In this document: positions 62,001 through 64,000 of the stretch, piece by piece | Position numbering within the stretch: position 1 is the first letter of the stretch | How the letters are laid out: each line of letters begins with the position of its first letter | DNA from: Ustilago trichophora | Lineage: Eukaryota > Basidiomycota > Ustilaginomycetes > Ustilaginales > Ustilaginaceae | Reading direction: 5' to 3' | Assembly: GCA_900323505.1 (NCBI GenBank) | Contig: OOIN01000002.1 | Coordinates: 496,001-560,000 of the forward strand | Length of the DNA: 64,000 bases | Notes under the pieces: generated by a model | Told to the model about the DNA's origin: nothing | The model's input: the letters and a program-made list of their open reading frames with translations, nothing else | The model's database searches: none | Made by a program: the position numbers and the translations under genes

Positions 62001-63426
62001 CAACTTTTAAAGTCTCAAACAGCTGATAAGGCTGCACATCTTGTCCATTCATGATCCCTCTTACAGTATACAGTTCTGCCAAGCGGCCAACTCCGATCTA
62101 GAGCCAGAGCTTTGCCGTTCCGTACGCGATTGAGCGAGTCTCTAAACATGACTCTTTGGATCCTACTTGGGCGTCACGCGGTCAACAATCATGGCAGCAG
62201 ACGGAAGCCGCTTGCCCGTCAAAGACAAGCGAAGCTCTCCTCCAATTGATTCCTGTCGAGCAGCGTAAGCGAAAGCATCATTCGTGATTCTCGTCTCGAT
62301 GCGATGGACGCCGACCATGCAGTATGGATGTCGCGAATGTACTGTACCAGTCTCTGTATGAGCTTTCAGCTGTCTTTCAAGAAGCCGTCGATCCATTTGA
62401 AGCTTCTCTTTCCGCAATGCTCGTGCGGACAAACCAGGTACTGTAACCCATGATTGCACTGATCACGACGTGAAAGAAACTGTTCCCACGGTTCGAGGTT
62501 TGCATTGTACCCTTGCCAGACTCCTGGTCGCTACCACAATCTCGCACAGTCGGCAACATCACACCAAACCCTTGTCGGCGAATCAACTTGACCCTTGCAG
62601 CCTCTCCGGCCGGCGGAAGCGTGCCTTCACAGCTCGGTCATCAACAGCTCCTGGATCGATATACAGTAGCTATTGCTTATGCAGGTCTGTTCTGTCAACG
62701 CCACTTTGGAACCACCACCTTCCACATCGTGGCATGCTTCGACGTCACATCGTGCGTGGGAATGCAGTGCTGTGGGAGGACTCGGCGCAGAGAGAGAGAG
62801 AAAAAAAAAACAAAAAAACAAAAAACAAAAAAAGGTACGCCGAAGAATGTAGCGCATGATGGATGTAGTCGTGGATCCTTGCTGCAAGGACTCTTCAAAA
62901 TTACCCACACTTGACTGCGATGTCGCCCCGATCTGACTTCTGGGAGCCTCTACTCTGGCTGGCTTTCTCACGCCAAATCATGTATGAGATCGAGGCTGGA
63001 TCGGTCTTGATGCCAGACGGGCAGCTCGGTCCACCGCAGAATAAGTGCTGCTGCTGGTGTAGTAAGCCTCTCTCACGTCTTGCACATGCCTGCAGTTGAT
63101 CGACATCGACGTTTCATGTGGCTTCTGCATAGCAGTCGAGAATGTTGAGGTGTAAACCTCATTGGCTTAACAGTTGAAACATAACTCAAATCGCCAGTCA
63201 GAAACGTAAAGACCCGATATGATGCTGATCGGGTGATGCCTCCACCAGCAAGCCGTCCAGCTTCGCTGTCAGACCCTGAATTGACAGCTGTGGGACAGGA
63301 AGTTCCCTTGCATTCGCTCTCCTATCCTCAATTATCCTTCTCCATCCTCTGAGAAGTCACGGGATCACCACAGAAAGCCCAGTGATTGGGCAAACAGTAG
63401 TCACGATCGTCCAAAAGTCCATCCGA
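59032..63426. other. 4.4-kb gene-poor region before the last gene
   Basis: Holds the promoter of the seven-helix protein and the upstream region of the last MFS gene. No supported gene between. Landmarks are T tracts at about 60145-60155 and 60520-60530, GTACAGTAC-type motifs at about 61157 and 62340, a GC-rich patch plus GA run at about 61627-61695, a (CCTG)n run at about 61958-61994, and an A-rich tract at about 62800-62834. The open frames here are short, without known motifs. Confidence 0.55.
61958..61994. repeat. (CCTG)n tetranucleotide repeat
   Basis: Imperfect CCTG/CCTA run in the gene-poor region before the last gene. Confidence 0.85.
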
Positions 63427-64000
63427 TGGACATTCGAACACGGCGCGAAGCCCGCTCAGGGCGCATGGGTCGACACTCATCCTCCGCATCCACATCATGG
63501 CTCATCATCCTCGGCTTCAAGCCCCAAGTGACATGGCGGAACGCGATAGCATTCCTCATCCACTGCTCCGCATCTATCCTCTTCTTGGTCTTCCTGAATG
63601 CCTCTCAGCCCTTCCTGATCCATCAGCTCGAGTCAAACACGAACAAGAAAGGCAGTCACCCATCGAGTAGAGCCGGCTCGCTCAGTGGCTCCCTCATCTT
63701 CTATGATGAGCTGCTCTCCGCATTTGCATCTCTGGTCTGGGGAGCACTCGCCGAGATTGTTGGTTTGGCCGTGGTCACGTCGATTTCTTACCTCTTCATC
63801 GCCATGGGGTTGGTGTCCTACACATTCCCGACGAGGCCATGGCCGGATCTAATTCCAGCTCGACTTGTCTTTGCGATCGGAGGAAGCGGTGCAACAGCCA
63901 TGCTTTCGGGAATCCTGTCCGAATATTCGAGCTCAAGCAAAAAGCAATCACTTGGTATGGGTGCTGAGGTGGCAGTACAGCCAAATTCAGACCAGGATCC
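63427..64000 (+). CDS. MFS transporter, 3' part outside the window
   Basis: Open from ATG 63427 to the window end (191 codons, no stop). After a basic N-terminus the sequence has LLIILGFKPQVTWRNA-type start, a first membrane helix (about 40-60, FLIHCSASILFLVFLNASQP), a Ser-rich loop, then SLVWGALAEIVGLAVVTSIS with YLFIAMGLVSYTFPTRPWPD and LIPARLVFAIGGSGATAMLS. This resembles a group of fungal major facilitators whose second helix is followed by WG-x-L-[SA]-[DE] and whose third runs into ARL-x-FA-x-G. Substrate unknown. A second in-frame Met at 63466 is an alternative start. Identification is from membrane pattern and partial motif only. Confidence 0.72.

Noticed and set aside
1..64000. tRNA, rRNA, transposon or CRISPR features
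   Set aside because: I looked through the spacers for B-box-like GGTTCRANYCC sequences, terminal repeats, reverse-transcriptase or transposase motifs and regularly spaced repeats, and found none I could support by eye.

Overview
This window is nuclear DNA of a fungus, most likely a basidiomycete of the smut lineage (Ustilaginales and related yeasts). The reasons are long, mostly intron-free genes on both strands, a few short introns with GTRNGT..YAG borders, mixed GC content, many CT/GA, TG and A/T-tract microsatellites in spacers, and a gene set typical of basidiomycetes. The species cannot be fixed from the sequence alone. I see no transposon, CRISPR array, rRNA gene or convincing tRNA gene. 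Most genes are conserved single-copy housekeeping genes.

Layout. 0-5 kb: the 3' part of RPF1 (60S assembly), the COMPASS subunit SWD1, and a secreted Candida rugosa-type lipase/esterase on the minus strand. 5-9.1 kb: a 4-kb gene-poor stretch with several microsatellites. 9.1-15 kb: a large two-exon Zn2Cys6 transcription factor, convergent with a candidate CENP-P/Ctf19-like kinetochore protein. 15.5-19.4 kb: RRP36 and UTP7, two 18S-processing genes sharing a divergent promoter. 19.7-25.6 kb (minus strand): a Gfo/Idh/MocA oxidoreductase, the phosphoinositide phosphatase SAC1 and eIF3f. 26.7-31.8 kb: SPT6. 32.4-39.1 kb: a probable MIM2 outer-membrane import factor, an MCH1/nodulin-like MFS permease, the meiotic cohesin kleisin REC8 and a small signal-anchor protein of unknown function. 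40.6-46.4 kb: a leukotriene-A4-hydrolase-type aminopeptidase, immediately followed by a tRNA dimethylallyltransferase with no start codon of its own, then ATG3. 46.4-50.4 kb: a second gene-poor stretch. 50.4-59 kb: a BLUF blue-light receptor, ESF1, a four-exon LSM5, BUD13 and a seven-helix membrane protein. 59-63.4 kb: a third gene-poor stretch. From 63.4 kb: the start of another MFS transporter that runs off the window.

Two observations stand out. (1) The aminopeptidase and tRNA-modification genes share one splice donor (after base 42727). Two alternative acceptors (42913 and 43038) both begin with codons for Asp-Leu-Gly-Leu in the same phase. The first then stops and gives a normal aminopeptidase. 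The second reads on into the dimethylallyltransferase, which otherwise has no ATG before its P-loop. This predicts a splice switch between a stand-alone enzyme and a bifunctional fusion. An alternative ATG after a mitochondrial-type leader could further split localisation. (2) A BLUF-domain protein with every flavin-pocket residue intact lies at 50.4-51.2 kb; this photoreceptor class is mainly bacterial.

Four genes act in ribosome biogenesis (RPF1, RRP36, UTP7, ESF1) and two in mRNA splicing or decay (LSM5, BUD13, divergent). Otherwise neighbours do not form an evident pathway cluster.
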